From Paludibacter sp. (GTDB lineage: Bacteria > Bacteroidota > Bacteroidia > Bacteroidales > Paludibacteraceae): DNA of 64,000 bases. The stretch lies in contig JAQVAV010000012.1 of the NCBI GenBank assembly GCA_028690665.1, positions 1-64,000 of the forward strand, read 5' to 3'. Of this stretch, positions 63,094 to 64,000 are shown piece after piece. The position numbers and the translations under genes were made by a program. Position 1 is the stretch's first letter, and each line of letters opens with the position of its first letter. The notes beneath the pieces were generated by a model. It ran no database searches and was not told the DNA's origin. It saw only the letters and a program-made list of their open reading frames with translations.

Positions 63094-64000
63094 TATAAAA
63101 TATTCATTAGACAGGACTACCATTATATTCTACGTTTTATTAGTAGTAATGGGTTGGTTGAGTATTTACGGTGCAAGCTATGACTTTGACCAACCCGGTA
63201 TTTTTAGCTGGGATCAGCGCGCAGGCAAGCAGTTTGTGTGGATTTTGACGGCATTCGGACTTGGGGGAATGCTTCTGTTAGTCGATTACAGAGTATACAA
63301 TTTTTTTGCTTATGTCATATATGGAATCACGTTACTTTTGCTGGCATTCACAATTGTTGCACCATCTTCTATAGCTCCTGATATAAAAGGATCACATTCA
63401 TGGCTTGTATTTGGTCCCATAAGTTTCCAACCGGCTGAATTGGCTAAAATATCAACAGCTTTAGCCCTCTCTAAATTCATGAGTGCCTACAATTACCGGA
63501 TTAGAACATGGAAAGATCTGATTCCCATCGGACTGTTTGTTTTTGTTCCGTTCTCTCTGATCGTATTGCAAAAGGAAACCGGTTCAGCATTAGTATTCAT
63601 ATCTTTTCTTCTAATGTTCTACCGGGAAGGAATGAACGGCATTATTTTACTTCTAATGGTATTTGCAATTATACTATTTGTATTGGTTATCAGATTCAGT
63701 ATTGTTCCCATTCTTGACAATCAGGGAACTCTCGGAATTCTGCTTGCTATGGGAATTATTCTGGCAATACAATTTTTTTACGCCTATTTTATTTGTAAAA
63801 ATAAAAAAGAAGCCCTTTATCTGCTTGGGGGGATTGTATTTATTGGGGGAGCTTCATTACTAACCAATATATGGTATAAAATAAATTTCAACTATGTAGC
63901 TTTGGGGATAGTTCTGCTTTCGGCAATTTACTGGACAATAACAGAATTATTCTTCAGACTCAAAAATTATTGGCTGATTGTTTTAATTACAATTGGTTCC
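63077..64000 (+). CDS. rodA: rod shape-determining protein RodA (partial)
   Basis: The first 308 codons of RodA, the SEDS-family peptidoglycan glycosyltransferase that pairs with PBP2. The frame is open to the last base of the window and no stop is seen, so the gene continues beyond it. The start MSRNVSIKYSLDRTTIIFYV lies 17 bases inside mrdA. The family motif HSWLVFGPISFQPAELAKIS and the conserved stretch VLQKETGSALVFISF are present, along with about eight hydrophobic helices. Confidence 0.95.
   Translation, partial: MSRNVSIKYSLDRTTIIFYVLLVVMGWLSIYGASYDFDQPGIFSWDQRAGKQFVWILTAFGLGGMLLLVDYRVYNFFAYVIYGITLLLLAFTIVAPSSIAPDIKGSHSWLVFGPISFQPAELAKISTALALSKFMSAYNYRIRTWKDLIPIGLFVFVPFSLIVLQKETGSALVFISFLLMFYREGMNGIILLLMVFAIILFVLVIRFSIVPILDNQGTLGILLAMGIILAIQFFYAYFICKNKKEALYLLGGIVFIGGASLLTNIWYKINFNYVALGIVLLSAIYWTITELFFRLKNYWLIVLITIGS

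Overview
The window is bacterial and almost certainly from the phylum Bacteroidota, probably Bacteroidales. The signs are a SusC/SusD pair, several secreted proteins ending in type IX secretion (T9SS) sorting domains, promoters with the TAnnTTTG -7 box, SusR-like membrane regulators without a histidine kinase, and AT-rich DNA. No rRNA, tRNA or CRISPR array was seen.

Layout. 1-945: gene-poor, with a possible structured RNA ending in a clear terminator and a MITE-like repeat. 946-4983: a secreted T9SS protein, a TerC-family membrane protein and a secreted beta-rich protein. 5049-42568: a large polysaccharide utilization locus (PUL) aimed at beta-1,3-glucan (laminarin, callose, curdlan or fungal wall glucan). 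42796-50458: a small membrane protein, a small secreted protein, trpS, an Lrp-type regulator, four tandem FKBP-type genes and a lamin-tail T9SS protein. 50688-64000: housekeeping genes: asd, a small cytochrome c, mnmG, two parS-like sites, uvrC, tsaE, a small basic protein, purH, and the cell-shape cluster mreB-mreC-mreD-mrdA-rodA, with rodA cut by the window end.

How the PUL appears to work (inference from families). Secreted GH81 and GH16 enzymes and surface lipoproteins (GH128-CBM6, Big2-GH16, a glycan-binding lipoprotein, SusD) cut and hold beta-1,3-glucan. SusC imports oligosaccharides. A periplasmic GH16 and two GH3 enzymes trim them. A GPH-type symporter carries short products into the cytoplasm, where an 1136-residue GH94-clan phosphorylase (best guess GH149 or GH161) would release glucose 1-phosphate. 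A GH2 enzyme suggests side-chain or accessory trimming. Two paralogous one-component regulators (22510-25395 and 39647-42568) read rightward, away from the leftward enzyme operons.

Three leftward transcription units (susC unit, CBM-protein/GH16/symporter/phosphorylase unit, GH3/discoidin unit) share one promoter architecture with nearly fixed spacing: a -7 box, a TCACC-type box about 28 bp upstream, and a 50-bp box ending in TAAAACATATTTCA about 60 bp further out. This is the best candidate for an undescribed regulatory code here. The second standout is a pair of parS-like palindromes 37 bp apart between mnmG and uvrC, the second ending directly at the uvrC start codon.
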